64,000 nucleotides of DNA from Allorhizobium ampelinum S4. GTDB lineage: Bacteria; Pseudomonadota; Alphaproteobacteria; Rhizobiales; Rhizobiaceae. The stretch lies in the NCBI RefSeq assembly GCF_000016285.1, contig NC_011988.1:1047501-1111500 (forward strand), in the 5' to 3' direction. The notes beneath the pieces were generated by a model. The model had not been told where the DNA came from, searched no databases, and was given only the letters and a program-made list of their open reading frames with translations. Made by a program: the position numbers and the translations under genes. The first letter of the stretch is position 1; each line of letters begins with the position of its first letter. Shown piece after piece: positions 20,580 to 29,421 of this stretch.

Positions 20580-21961
20580 GCAACTATCCTTTTCGGTTCC
20601 GTCTGCCCGGCGGTAGCGCCCATGGCGGCAGCGCCCGAGGTCTCGGCGACGAGATGAAAACTGGTGGAGATATCATCGAGCTGGAAATGCGGCTGCAATC
20701 TGACCGTGCAGGAAAAGGCGCCGGGTTTTCCAGGAATTTCCGTGACGTGGATGCCCGCTGAACGCAGCGGATAACGGCTTCTGAGCGACACATCCGCATC
20801 GTCATTGCCCAGCGTGTAGCCTGACAGCCAGTCTTCCAGCCGTCGCTGAATGACATTGGCGGTGCTGAGCTGGCCAATATTGTCGCGCATGATCACCTTC
20901 AGGTAATGCGAGAAGCGTGACGCGCAGAGCACATATTGCAGCATGGCCGCCAGCCGGGCATTTTGCCGGGCGGTTTCGCTGGAATAATGGCCCGGCGCGT
21001 GCAGCGACTGGTTGGCGTTGAAAATCGCGGATGATGAAAGATAGGTCGTGGCAACGGGGACGATGCCGAGATCGGACAGTTGCAATTCTTGTGAGCGTGT
21101 CAGTTTGACCTCGACGGGCGGCTGGGCGGACAGGCCCTCGCTTTCCACACCGATATCAAGGCCCGGCAATTGCCAGGGCGCCAGCATGCCGCCATCGATC
21201 TCGTCCTGGGTCACGCCGCGCATGTCGGCAAACCAGCCGGAATCGATAAAGGTGCGCAGAATAATCGCCGCAAAGGCGAAGGCACTGTTTCCCCAGAGCA
21301 AAGTCTCTCCGCTTTCCGAGAGATGTTCACGAAACGGAAAACCGTCATTGCGCTTGCGCCAGAATGGTTTGTGCGGCGGGCGCATCAGCACGCGCGGTGC
21401 AACCAGGCCCAGGAAACGAGTATCGTCATTGCCGCGCAAGCTATTCCAGCGCAGCCGCATCTTGTCCTGTTGCAGCCAGGAAAAATCGGAAACCCGGTTC
21501 AGTTCGCGGAAGGTTTCAAGCCCGATGGCCTGCGGCGATGCACCGGCGATGAAGGGACAAAAGGCCGCTGCGGCTACCGTTGAAAGTCGTGCAAGCGTAC
21601 TGACTGTATCGCTACCATCGATGGTGGCGGGAGAGAGATCGTAATCGCCGACCAGAAGTCCGAACGGTTCACCGCCCGGCATGCCGAATTCTCTGTTATA
21701 GACCAGTTCGAACAGGTGGCTCTGGTCGAAATCGGTGGCGCGTTCCATGCTGCGCGCCAATTCTTTCCAACTGGCGCTGATCAGCTTGATTTTCACCTCG
21801 GCGCTGCGTCCGGCTTCGCGGACTAGCAAGTCAAGACCAAGCCACCGCGCTTCCATCGCCTGGAAGTCGGGATGATGTAGAATTGCATTCACCTGCCGGT
21901 TCAAAACCGCGTCGATTTCCGCGATCAACCGATCCGCCAGCATCCGTGACGATGTCCTCAC
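20576..21961 (-). CDS. second TssC-like sheath protein (TssC40-type)
   Basis: The 461-residue protein belongs to the VipB/TssC family (motifs GGEPFGLLVGDYD, SRFSHYLKVIMRDNIG, LRPHFQ near the C-terminus). It is a paralogue of the gene immediately upstream, which has the fuller N-terminus. Agrobacterium also has two adjacent TssC proteins (TssC40 and TssC41); the longer one is the sheath partner of TssB, and the role of the shorter is less clear. The start is a GTG at 21961 with GGGGGG four bases upstream. An 84-base gap with a strong hairpin separates the two genes. Confidence 0.88.
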   Translation of the reverse strand: MRTSSRMLADRLIAEIDAVLNRQVNAILHHPDFQAMEARWLGLDLLVREAGRSAEVKIKLISASWKELARSMERATDFDQSHLFELVYNREFGMPGGEPFGLLVGDYDLSPATIDGSDTVSTLARLSTVAAAAFCPFIAGASPQAIGLETFRELNRVSDFSWLQQDKMRLRWNSLRGNDDTRFLGLVAPRVLMRPPHKPFWRKRNDGFPFREHLSESGETLLWGNSAFAFAAIILRTFIDSGWFADMRGVTQDEIDGGMLAPWQLPGLDIGVESEGLSAQPPVEVKLTRSQELQLSDLGIVPVATTYLSSSAIFNANQSLHAPGHYSSETARQNARLAAMLQYVLCASRFSHYLKVIMRDNIGQLSTANVIQRRLEDWLSGYTLGNDDADVSLRSRYPLRSAGIHVTEIPGKPGAFSCTVRLQPHFQLDDISTSFHLVAETSGAAAMGATAGQTEPKRIVA

Positions 21962-22005
21962 AATACCCCCCGGTGGACGCGCATGTTTGATGACGTTGAC
22001 GATAG

Positions 22006-22034
22006 AGGTCTGCGCGAAGCACCCGCGCAGACCT
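22006..22034. other. intra-operon hairpin between the two tssC genes
   Basis: An 11-bp perfect stem, AGGTCTGCGCG (22006-22016) and CGCGCAGACCT (22024-22034), closes a 7-base loop. In the transcript it comes 11 bases after the tssC stop and lacks a U-tract. It may stabilise the abundant sheath mRNA segment (tssB-tssC) relative to downstream genes. Confidence 0.6.
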
Positions 22035-22045
22035 TTGATGATCGA

Positions 22046-23527
22046 TCAGTTTTTCGATGGAATACGGGCAACCATGCGCAGCGAAGTTGTCAGCTCTTCC
22101 ATCTGCAACCATGGACGCAGCCAGGCGACCGCATTGTAGGAGCCCGGTTTGCCAGGGATTTCCTGTACCGTCACCTTGGCATCGCGCAGCGGATACTTTG
22201 CGCGCGAATCTTCTCCAGCATCGTCATTCGCATTGACGTAATTGGAGATCCAGCGATTGAGCCAGACTTCGCAATCGTCTGCTTCCATGAAGGAGCCGAT
22301 CTTGTCGCGGCCCATGACCTTCAGATAATGGGCGAACCGTGAGGTCGCCATCATATAGGGCAGGCGGGCGGAAACGGCGGCATTGGCTGTCGCTTCGGGC
22401 TTGTCGTAGAGCTTCGGCTTATGGGCGGTTTGCGCGCCGAAGAACACGGCGTAATCGGTGTTCTTGTAGTGGCAGAGCGGAAGGAAGCCCAGCTTGCCCA
22501 ACTCGGCGTCGCGACGGTCGGTAATGCCGACTTCTGTCGGGCATTTCAGGTCGAGGTCGCCATCATCGCTTGAGAACACATGCATGGGCAGGTTTTCCAC
22601 CTTGCCGCCGTTTTCTGCGCCACGGATGGCTGTGCACCAGCCGTTCTTCGCAAAGGCTTCGGTGAGGCGTGTCCCCATGACGTAGGCGGCATTCATCCAG
22701 CAATAGCTGTCGTGATGCAGCTCGCCGCTTGCCTCGCCCAGGGTTTCATCAAAACCGAACTCGTCGATCTGGCTGGTTTTCGGGCTATAGGGCATACGCG
22801 CCAACACCCGGGGAAGGGCCAGCGTGACGAAACGCGAATCGTCGCTTTCGCGGAAGCTGCGCCATTTCGCATATTCCACGGTCTCGAAGATCTTTTCGAG
22901 ATCGCGGGGCCGCGACAATTCCCGGAAATCGTCAAAGCCAAACATGCGCGGGCTTGCTGCCGAGACAAACGGTGCGAAGGCTGCGGCGGCAATCGAGGAC
23001 ACGCCCTGAAGCAATTGGACGTCCTCGAAAGAATTATCGAATTCGTAATCGCCGACGACAGCACCCATCGGTTCACCGCCAGGCGTGCCGAATTCGTCTT
23101 CATAAATCGACTTGAACAGCCGCGACTGGTCGAATTCGACCGCTTTGGCCAGGTCTTTCGACAGTTCGCGCTTGGAGGCGTTCAGCACCCGGATTTTCAG
23201 GTTGACGCTGGTTTCAGAATTCTTGACCAGATAGTTCAGCCCTCGCCAGCTGCCTTCCAGCTTGGTAAATTCCGGCGATTGCATAATGGCGGCGAGCTGG
23301 GTGGAAATCACCTTGTCCAGCTCGGCAATGGCATTGTTCAAGGTGACCGTCAGGTTGCGGTCGTATTTTACAGTACCTTTCAGGGCCTGATCCGTCAGGG
23401 TGCTCAAAAGGTTGCGGGCGCGGTCCGGCTCCGTCTGACGGGTGGCGGCAACGACTTTCGACAACAGCCCCTGTTCCTCGGTGGCGGCGGTCGGTTCATT
23501 CGGCTTCAAAACGCTTTCAGCGCTCAT
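22046..23527 (-). CDS. tssC: TssC (VipB/ImpC), large sheath subunit
   Basis: This 493-residue sheath protein contains the family landmarks LNNAIAELDKVISTQLAAIM, GGEPMGAVVGDYEF, FAPFVSAASPRMFG, SRFAHYLKVMGRDKIGSFM and the C-terminal LRPWLQMEELT. It assembles with TssB into the contractile sheath around the Hcp tube and is recycled by ClpV. It starts at the ATG at 23527. The 72 bases before it, after tssB, have no obvious terminator. Confidence 0.95.
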   Translation of the reverse strand: MSAESVLKPNEPTAATEEQGLLSKVVAATRQTEPDRARNLLSTLTDQALKGTVKYDRNLTVTLNNAIAELDKVISTQLAAIMQSPEFTKLEGSWRGLNYLVKNSETSVNLKIRVLNASKRELSKDLAKAVEFDQSRLFKSIYEDEFGTPGGEPMGAVVGDYEFDNSFEDVQLLQGVSSIAAAAFAPFVSAASPRMFGFDDFRELSRPRDLEKIFETVEYAKWRSFRESDDSRFVTLALPRVLARMPYSPKTSQIDEFGFDETLGEASGELHHDSYCWMNAAYVMGTRLTEAFAKNGWCTAIRGAENGGKVENLPMHVFSSDDGDLDLKCPTEVGITDRRDAELGKLGFLPLCHYKNTDYAVFFGAQTAHKPKLYDKPEATANAAVSARLPYMMATSRFAHYLKVMGRDKIGSFMEADDCEVWLNRWISNYVNANDDAGEDSRAKYPLRDAKVTVQEIPGKPGSYNAVAWLRPWLQMEELTTSLRMVARIPSKN

Positions 23528-23599
23528 CTCTTCAATCCTTTCAAAGCGGCGTCACATAAGGGCCGCCAGTCAAAGAGTTTTCGGTTGGACCGGCTGGTG

Positions 23600-24115
23600 T
23601 CAGCTCTGGCCGTTGCTGTCGGGCCGGTCTTTCAGCTCGGCGACGAGCTTTGAAAGATCACCACGGTTTTGCAGAATGTCTTCGAGAAGCCGTTCGAGAT
23701 CTTCGGAACGGTCCGCCTTGCTGAGTAGGTCGCGCAATTCATTGCGGGCATCCAGAAGCGCTTTCAGCGCTGGCACCTGCTGCACTACCGACCCCGGCAG
23801 GAAATCGTCCATGCTTTCGAACTTCAGATTGACGCCGATGTCGGTGCCGTCATTGTCAATGGTATTCTTCACCTGGATATTCAGGCCGGGCGTCATGCGG
23901 CGCATCACATCGTCGAAATTGTCCCGGTCGATCTGGACGAATTTCCGCTCGTTGAACGGCTTCAGCGGCTGGGTCGGGTTGCCGGAGAAATCGCCGAGCA
24001 CACCCACCACGAAAGGCAGTTCCTTGATCACCATCGCACCTTCGGTTTCCACCTCGTATTTGATGTGGACCCTGGGCTTGCGAACCCGCTCTAGCTTTTC
24101 ATGCACACTTGCCAT
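23600..24115 (-). CDS. tssB: TssB (VipA/ImpB), small sheath subunit
   Basis: This 171-residue protein contains the conserved [20 protein letters not shown] and [15 protein letters not shown] near the N-terminus and the acidic C-terminal helix of the family. TssB-TssC heterodimers build the contractile sheath. I chose the ATG at 24115, with GGAGGG upstream, over the adjoining GTG one codon earlier. Order tssA-tssB-tssC matches Agrobacterium imp operons. Confidence 0.95.
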   Translation of the reverse strand: MASVHEKLERVRKPRVHIKYEVETEGAMVIKELPFVVGVLGDFSGNPTQPLKPFNERKFVQIDRDNFDDVMRRMTPGLNIQVKNTIDNDGTDIGVNLKFESMDDFLPGSVVQQVPALKALLDARNELRDLLSKADRSEDLERLLEDILQNRGDLSKLVAELKDRPDSNGQS

Positions 24116-24147
24116 CACTGACCCTCCTTGCGTGCCCCCTGGGCATC

Positions 24148-24182
24148 AAAAAATCCGGTAGGCGGATGCCGAAGCCTCCGCC
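24148..24182 (-). terminator. candidate attenuator between tssA and tssB
   Basis: Read on the minus strand, GGCGGAGGC (24182-24174), loop TTCG, GCATCCGCC (24169-24161) forms a stem with one mismatch. Seven bases later comes a run of six T (24153-24148). The arrangement resembles a leaky rho-independent terminator. It could lower transcription of the downstream imp genes relative to tssA, though the gap before the U-tract makes it weak. Confidence 0.45.
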
Positions 24183-24190
24183 GATGTGTG

Positions 24191-25267
24191 TTAGTTTCCG
24201 CTCTCCTTGGCCGGTTTGATGCCGGCAGCAATGAGAATGGCATTTCTGGTCTGTGCTTCCGGCAGCAACTCCGTCAGCAATTCGGAAAAATCCATGCGTC
24301 CTCGCCGCACCAGGGTTTCAATCGACAGCGAAATCGGCGAATGCGGTTCCGTGCGGCGGAAATAGCGGGCGACATTCATCAGGAGATCGAAGGCGTCTTC
24401 ACGCGAAGCAATGCCTTCGGGCCCCTCGGCTGGGCGGGCAGCGGGCTGGATTGCGCCGGCCGCAGCATTCTGTTGGGTCGTCTGTCCATCTTCACCTGAA
24501 GGGGTGGCATTCTGATTGGCAGGCAATGTCGCGTCGTCGCGCCCGCCAAGACTGCGAATCGCCGCAATGATTTCCTCAAGCACGTTGCGGATATTGGATG
24601 CCGGTGGGGCAAACTGTCCGTAGCGCTGGGTAACGAGCGCATTGAAGCCATTGAAGGCGGCGAGGCATGTGTTGACCTCGGCCAGATGAGCAGAGAGAGC
24701 AGCTATTCCGGCCTCGGCTGCGGCCTGATGCAGGCTATCGCGCAAACCCGTTTCATCACTGCGCTGGGCAAGTTGATAGTCCCAAAGCGTGAATTCCCCG
24801 AATTTCCCAAGCGGCAAAAGCGAAGACAGGCGTAAGGGCTGAATCAATGTTCCCTCGGCGCCAAAACCATTCAATCCGGCAAAGGGTGCCAGCTTTTCCT
24901 CGATATCTTCATCATCAATCGAATGAAGCTCGTCGCTATATCGTTCTATAAGCGACGCCGTCGCTTCATAAACTTCACTCAGGCCGGGAAACCCTTCAAG
25001 TCGCAAACGGGATTCTGCAAGCCAAGCCAATACTTCGAGATCTTTGCTGACGGAAGAAGTAATTTGCAATCCAAGATTGCTCACCAGGTTCCAACTTTGG
25101 GAAACTTTGATAACCTCTCCAGGTGTCGTAGATCTTTCTTCCGTCCTTGCTTGGTTCCTTGCGTCCTTAATTCTGTAGTATACCTCACGATAATTGGCAT
25201 CCACGCGAATATTTATTCCGCAAGGTCCGTTTTCTACTAATGCTGTAGCCAATTCATTGTCGATCAA
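24191..25267 (-). CDS. tssA: TssA (ImpA), T6SS baseplate/sheath cap protein
   Basis: This 358-residue protein has an ImpA_N domain, including GEFTLWDYQLAQRSDETGL at about 150-170. The C-terminal segment SREDAFDLLMNVARYFRRTE and PHSPISLSIETLVRRGRMDF, with an ending like other short TssA proteins, is also typical. TssA coordinates baseplate priming and sheath growth. The start is a TTG at 25267: an in-frame TAA lies 11 codons upstream and no ATG or GTG intervenes, so a weak start codon opens the operon. Its codon use near the 5' end is more AT-rich than that of its neighbours. Confidence 0.88.
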   Translation of the reverse strand: MIDNELATALVENGPCGINIRVDANYREVYYRIKDARNQARTEERSTTPGEVIKVSQSWNLVSNLGLQITSSVSKDLEVLAWLAESRLRLEGFPGLSEVYEATASLIERYSDELHSIDDEDIEEKLAPFAGLNGFGAEGTLIQPLRLSSLLPLGKFGEFTLWDYQLAQRSDETGLRDSLHQAAAEAGIAALSAHLAEVNTCLAAFNGFNALVTQRYGQFAPPASNIRNVLEEIIAAIRSLGGRDDATLPANQNATPSGEDGQTTQQNAAAGAIQPAARPAEGPEGIASREDAFDLLMNVARYFRRTEPHSPISLSIETLVRRGRMDFSELLTELLPEAQTRNAILIAAGIKPAKESGN

Positions 25268-25486
25268 CGATAGACTAGCCCCATTTTGAATTAACTAATA
25301 TATGCCACTTGTTAATGTGGGGCGCAGTTATATTTTTGTCAACCTGAGGTCATTTGTTTGATGTCGGGGGTGATGCCTGGCTTTGCATATCTTAAAAAAA
25401 TTATCTCGCGCTCTGGACAGGTTGGGGTAATCGCCTTAGTTGTTCATTCCAACGAAGGTAAGGTCGTTGCTGGGGAGGCTTTTTGC
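25268..25486. promoter_or_regulatory. divergent T6SS promoter region (tssA / clpV)
   Basis: This 219-base AT-rich gap lies between the divergent imp and hcp operons and must hold both promoters. Stretches such as TTATATTTTTGTCAACCTGAGG (25329-25350) and TTAAAAAAATTATC (25391-25404) stand out from the GC-rich surroundings. In Agrobacterium this region answers to the ChvG-ChvI/ExoR acid response. I cannot point to a defined ChvI site. Confidence 0.55.
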
Positions 25487-28198
25487 ATGTCGCATATTGA
25501 CCTCAATCGATTGATCGAATCGCTTGAGCCTAATTTGCGTGTCGCGCTTGAGACGGCTGCATCCACAGCAGCCGGGCGCGGACACGGACAGGTTGATATT
25601 GCTCATCTGCTTGCCGCCGTCATGGATGCGGCGTCGTTTCAACCTGTGTTGGAACAATTGGGCTTGCCCATTGCAGCACTTCGCCGCGAAGTGAGCGATG
25701 CGCTCGATGACACCGTGGTGTCCGGATCCGGTCAGCTCGCTTTATCCCAGAATATTCTGACTTTGGGTCGTGAAGCCTGGATTTGTGCTTCGCTCCAGTC
25801 TGGAAGACGTGCGATTACGCTTGCCGATATATTTGCGGCTATGGATGATGAGCCGTCGCTTCGGGCCTTGACCCGTGGTCGTTTCCCGTCGCTGAGGATG
25901 CTGGACCGAACAGCACTCGAAACACTTTTGCAGACAGACGTTGTCGCCGAGACGCCAAAATCGTCGCTGTCTCCGGCCTCAGTCCGGGAAGACGAGTTCC
26001 TGCGACTTTACACTCATGACCTTACCGAGGATGCGCGGGCGGGCCGGCTTGATCCTGTCGTCGGCCGTGATGGCGAACTTCGCCAGATGATCGACATTTT
26101 GTTGCGCCGGCGACAGAATAACCCGATCCTGGTCGGTGAAGCGGGCGTTGGCAAGACAGCGGTGGCCGAAGCGCTGGCGCTGGAGATTGCCGCCGGACGC
26201 GTGCCGGAAAAATTGCAATCCGTACGGCTTCTGATGCTCGATCTGACTCTGTTGCAGGCAGGCGCTGGCGTGAAGGGTGAGTTCGAACGGCGGTTGACCG
26301 GCGTTATCGAAGCGGTGAAACGTTCGCCGGAACCTATCATCCTGTTTATCGATGAAGCGCATGGACTGATCGGTGCCGGTGGGGCAAGCGGGCAGGGCGA
26401 TGCCGCCAATATTCTCAAGCCCGCGCTAGCGCGGGGTGAAGTGCGGACAATCGCTGCCACGACTTGGAGCGAGTACAAGAAGTATTTCGAAAAAGACGCA
26501 GCGCTTACCCGCCGCTTCCAACCCGTGCATGTGCGTGAGCCGGACGAGGAAACCGCGATCCGCATGTTACGCGGAATAGCTGAGACCTTCATGGCCCATC
26601 ATGGGGTAAAGATCCGTGACGAGGCTATCGTCGCTGCCGTGCAACTTTCTGCCCGCTTTCTTCCAGCCCGCCAATTGCCTGATAAGGCGGTCAGCCTGAT
26701 CGATACCGCCGCAGCCACGGTTTCGCTGGCGCGCCAGACGGTGCCGGAACAATTACTGCTTCTTAAAAGCGAGCTTGCGCATCTCACGGTCGAGACCGAC
26801 TGGCTTGCCCGTGAGCCAGAAAATACGGATGTGCAGGAGCGCCGCCAGGCCGTGACCACTGAAATGGAGCGCCTGGCTAAGGAAATCGATAGCCTCCAAG
26901 CGCGCTATGATGCTGAAATTGCAGCGCTGGCAGCGAGTGACGAAGCGCCCGCCGTAGACAGTGATAAGATGGCGTCGAAGGATGCTCCTGATGTTAACGT
27001 CACACCATTGATCACTCCTCTGCGGACACGGGGGCTTGTCCGCCGCGCGGCGTCTCTGGCGCCGACCTCCGCTGGCGAAGAAAAGCTTGTACCGCATGAG
27101 GTCGATCGCAATGTTGTTGCCGCCGTCCTGGCGCGGTGGACCGGCATTCCTCTGGGCAAACTGCTGGCCGACCAGATTGAAAGCGCAAAAAGCCTCGATA
27201 TGAGGTTGAAGGAAAAGGTAATCGGCCAGGATGCCGCACTGGAACGGATCGGTGACGCCATGCGTGCGGCGCGCGCCGGGCTTTCCGATCCACGTCGTCC
27301 GCCTGCCGTGTTCATGCTGGTCGGCATGTCGGGAACCGGTAAAACCGAAACCGCGCTGACCCTGGCTGATCTGATGTATGGTGGTAGCCAACATCTGACG
27401 ACGATCAACATGTCGGAGTTCAAGGAAGAGCACAAAGTATCCATGCTGCTGGGTGCTCCTCCAGGCTATGTCGGCTATGGCGAAGGCGGCGTGCTGACCG
27501 AAGCCGTGCGGCGTCGGCCCTATGGCGTGCTGTTGCTCGACGAAATCGACAAGGCGCATCCCGGTGTCCAGGACATTTTCTATCAGGTCTTCGACAAGGG
27601 AATGTTGCGCGATGGCGAAGGCCGCGATGTTGACTTCCGCAATACCACGATTTTCATGACGGCCAATACCGGCTCGGAATTGCTGGCCTCCTTGGCCCTT
27701 GATCCAGACACCATGCCCGAAGGTGAGGCGTTGGAAGCATTGTTGATGCCGGAACTGCAAAAGCAGTTCAAGCCGGCCTTCCTCGGACGCACGCTGCTGT
27801 TGCCGTTCATGCCGCTTGGCAAGGAGGCCCTGTCGCGGATCGTCGATATCCAGATCAACCGCATTCGGGAGCGTATTTTTTCGGCCTATGGCACAGAGCT
27901 TGCTCTGTCCGAAGAGGCCCGCAATGCGCTGGTCGGACGCGCTGTTGCAAGTGAGATCGGAGCTCGTGCCATCGAAATCATGATTGGCCGGGATCTGTTG
28001 CCGCCGCTTTCCAGCTTCTTCCTTGAGCTGGTCGCATCTGGCGCAAAGGTTACCGAAGCTCTGGTAACCCATGATGAAAAAGGGTTCGGCGTTCGCGCCG
28101 GGGCCGCTGGGGAAAAAGAGGAATTCGCCGATGCCTCGGGTGCATCGGTGGATAAGGATGCCGCGTCGGAAGGGGTATCCAGACGCATGCGGCAGTGA
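25487..28198 (+). CDS. clpV: ClpV (TssH), AAA+ sheath-recycling ATPase
   Basis: The 903-residue ClpB-like ATPase starts at the ATG at 25487 (MSHIDLNRLIES) after GGGGAGG; an open upstream extension lacks similarity. It has a Clp N-domain (about 10-150), a first AAA module with Walker A GEAGVGKTAV and Walker B ILFIDEAHGLIGAGG, a short middle coiled coil, and a second AAA module with GMSGTGKTET and LLLDEIDKAHP. The Clp C-terminal domain ends in an Asp/Ala-rich tail. It disassembles contracted TssB-TssC sheaths. It opens the hcp operon, divergent from imp. Confidence 0.95.
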   Translation: MSHIDLNRLIESLEPNLRVALETAASTAAGRGHGQVDIAHLLAAVMDAASFQPVLEQLGLPIAALRREVSDALDDTVVSGSGQLALSQNILTLGREAWICASLQSGRRAITLADIFAAMDDEPSLRALTRGRFPSLRMLDRTALETLLQTDVVAETPKSSLSPASVREDEFLRLYTHDLTEDARAGRLDPVVGRDGELRQMIDILLRRRQNNPILVGEAGVGKTAVAEALALEIAAGRVPEKLQSVRLLMLDLTLLQAGAGVKGEFERRLTGVIEAVKRSPEPIILFIDEAHGLIGAGGASGQGDAANILKPALARGEVRTIAATTWSEYKKYFEKDAALTRRFQPVHVREPDEETAIRMLRGIAETFMAHHGVKIRDEAIVAAVQLSARFLPARQLPDKAVSLIDTAAATVSLARQTVPEQLLLLKSELAHLTVETDWLAREPENTDVQERRQAVTTEMERLAKEIDSLQARYDAEIAALAASDEAPAVDSDKMASKDAPDVNVTPLITPLRTRGLVRRAASLAPTSAGEEKLVPHEVDRNVVAAVLARWTGIPLGKLLADQIESAKSLDMRLKEKVIGQDAALERIGDAMRAARAGLSDPRRPPAVFMLVGMSGTGKTETALTLADLMYGGSQHLTTINMSEFKEEHKVSMLLGAPPGYVGYGEGGVLTEAVRRRPYGVLLLDEIDKAHPGVQDIFYQVFDKGMLRDGEGRDVDFRNTTIFMTANTGSELLASLALDPDTMPEGEALEALLMPELQKQFKPAFLGRTLLLPFMPLGKEALSRIVDIQINRIRERIFSAYGTELALSEEARNALVGRAVASEIGARAIEIMIGRDLLPPLSSFFLELVASGAKVTEALVTHDEKGFGVRAGAAGEKEEFADASGASVDKDAASEGVSRRMRQ

Positions 28199-28260
28199 GT
28201 GAAAGGTGAACCATACCTCGCCGTGAACGAGGTGATTTCAATTTATATAGGAGAATTTAT

Positions 28261-28737
28261 ATGCCGATTTATCTGAAGGTCGATGGTATCCAGGGTGATG
28301 CGACCCACGAAGAGCACCGCAACTGGATGGACATCGAGGCTATTCACTGGAACGTTAGCCGCGCCATGAACACCACGGCTGGTTCTACCGCCAACCGTGA
28401 AGCCTCTGAACCCGCAATTTCCGAAGTCATCCTGACCAAGGTCAGCGATTCCTCTTCCACGAAATTGTTCCAGGAAGCCTGCGCTGGCCGCACTGGCAAG
28501 CAAGCGGTGATCCACATGGTCACCACCGGCAATCCCGGCAATACCTATATCGAATACACGCTCACCAACACGCTGATCGCCAATTATTCCGTCGATTCCA
28601 GTGGTGACCGTCCGGTCGAAACCATCAAGCTGAACTTCACCAAGATCGAAGTGAAGTATACGCCTTACGACGACCAGAATAACCCGAAGTCGCCGATGAT
28701 CGCATCTTACGATCTGTCGACCACAAAGGCTGCGTAA
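28261..28737 (+). CDS. hcp: Hcp (TssD), T6SS inner tube protein
   Basis: This 158-residue Hcp1-family protein begins MPIYLKVDGIQGDATHEEHR and has the family segments WMDIEAIHWNVSR and TYIEYTLTNTLIANY. Hexameric rings stack into the tube expelled by sheath contraction and can carry small effectors. There is a strong ribosome site (AGGAGAA), and a strong terminator directly follows at 28756, consistent with high expression as an abundant secreted protein. Confidence 0.97.
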   Translation: MPIYLKVDGIQGDATHEEHRNWMDIEAIHWNVSRAMNTTAGSTANREASEPAISEVILTKVSDSSSTKLFQEACAGRTGKQAVIHMVTTGNPGNTYIEYTLTNTLIANYSVDSSGDRPVETIKLNFTKIEVKYTPYDDQNNPKSPMIASYDLSTTKAA

Positions 28738-28755
28738 TCCGCCTTTCTCCTGCAG

Positions 28756-28787
28756 CGGCACCGCCTTCGGGCGGTGCCGTATTTGTT
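28756..28787 (+). terminator. terminator after hcp
   Basis: CGGCACCGCC (28756-28765), tetraloop TTCG, GGCGGTGCCG (28770-28779), then TATTTGTT. It is a perfect 10-bp GC-rich stem with a UNCG-type loop. Read-through may supply the next gene at 28915, which has its own strong ribosome site. Confidence 0.8.
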
Positions 28788-28853
28788 GTGATGCCGATAT
28801 TTCGGATGCGCCCGTTCGAGCGAATGTTCCCTGATAGCGTCTTCAAGGTGAGG

Positions 28854-28888
28854 GTGCGTGAGCAACTTCGGCCTTCGGTATCACGCAC
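28854..28888 (+). promoter_or_regulatory. inverted repeat upstream of the 28915 gene
   Basis: GTGCGTGA (28854-28861) and TCACGCAC (28881-28888) form a perfect 8-bp dyad separated by 19 bases, just upstream of the ribosome site. It could be an operator or an mRNA leader stem. A regulator is not evident. Confidence 0.35.
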
Positions 28889-28914
28889 GTCTATCGTGAT
28901 TCAAGGAGAAGGCT

Positions 28915-29421
28915 ATGCCTGATTTCGATGTTTCTTCCTCAAGTTTGAAGATGAAGCCGTTTAACAGCAATGATGTTTCCCAGCCCATGAGCCGTATGGG
29001 GCGAGGTCCGTCACTGGATTATATTACCTATGCACCAGGCCCGCGCGAGGTTGCCTCTCGCAACGCCGTTGGAGGCGCTGCTGCATCTGCGCTGCGCATG
29101 GGATCGGAGGCTCTGAACAGCTATGCCTTGACCCATTGGGCAAAGAAATGGCTGGAAAACAACGAAACCAAAATCCTCGCAAAACTGTTGGAAACCGGCG
29201 ATGGCGCCTTTGTCGTTCAAGTGAACTACATGGAATCGGACGCCAATGAGACCCGAACCTATCTCAGCCGCGATATTTATCTGCTTGGTACTGTGCCGAA
29301 GGCTGCTGATGCCGGTCGTATACTGACGGCGGACCTGATGTATGGTCCGAAGATCGATGCGCAACGTCCCAATAATTCGATCAAGTTCCGCTATGCCTAC
29401 CTGGTGGGCGAGCGCCTCTGA
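28915..29421 (+). CDS. uncharacterised T6SS-linked protein downstream of hcp
   Basis: I do not recognise this 168-residue protein. It has a clear ATG with AAGGAG nine bases upstream, good codon use, and the same orientation as clpV-hcp, following hcp after a terminator. The first 60 residues look flexible (MPDFDVSSSSLKMKPFNSND, then SRMGRGPSLD and a Gly/Ala-rich part). The rest is mixed alpha/beta (LTHWAKKWLENNETKILAKL, TRTYLSRDIYLLG). It has no Cys, one His, no signal peptide and no transmembrane segment. No Cys-His amidase or HxK lipase motif is present. No partner that looks like an immunity protein follows. It may be a tube-borne cargo, a chaperone or a structural accessory; this is inference from position. 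Confidence 0.75.
   Translation: MPDFDVSSSSLKMKPFNSNDVSQPMSRMGRGPSLDYITYAPGPREVASRNAVGGAAASALRMGSEALNSYALTHWAKKWLENNETKILAKLLETGDGAFVVQVNYMESDANETRTYLSRDIYLLGTVPKAADAGRILTADLMYGPKIDAQRPNNSIKFRYAYLVGERL

Noticed and set aside
22580..23653. 357-codon plus-strand frame
   Set aside because: Antisense to tssC.
26753..28072. 439-codon minus-strand frame
   Set aside because: Antisense to clpV, with Gln/His-rich composition typical of shadows.
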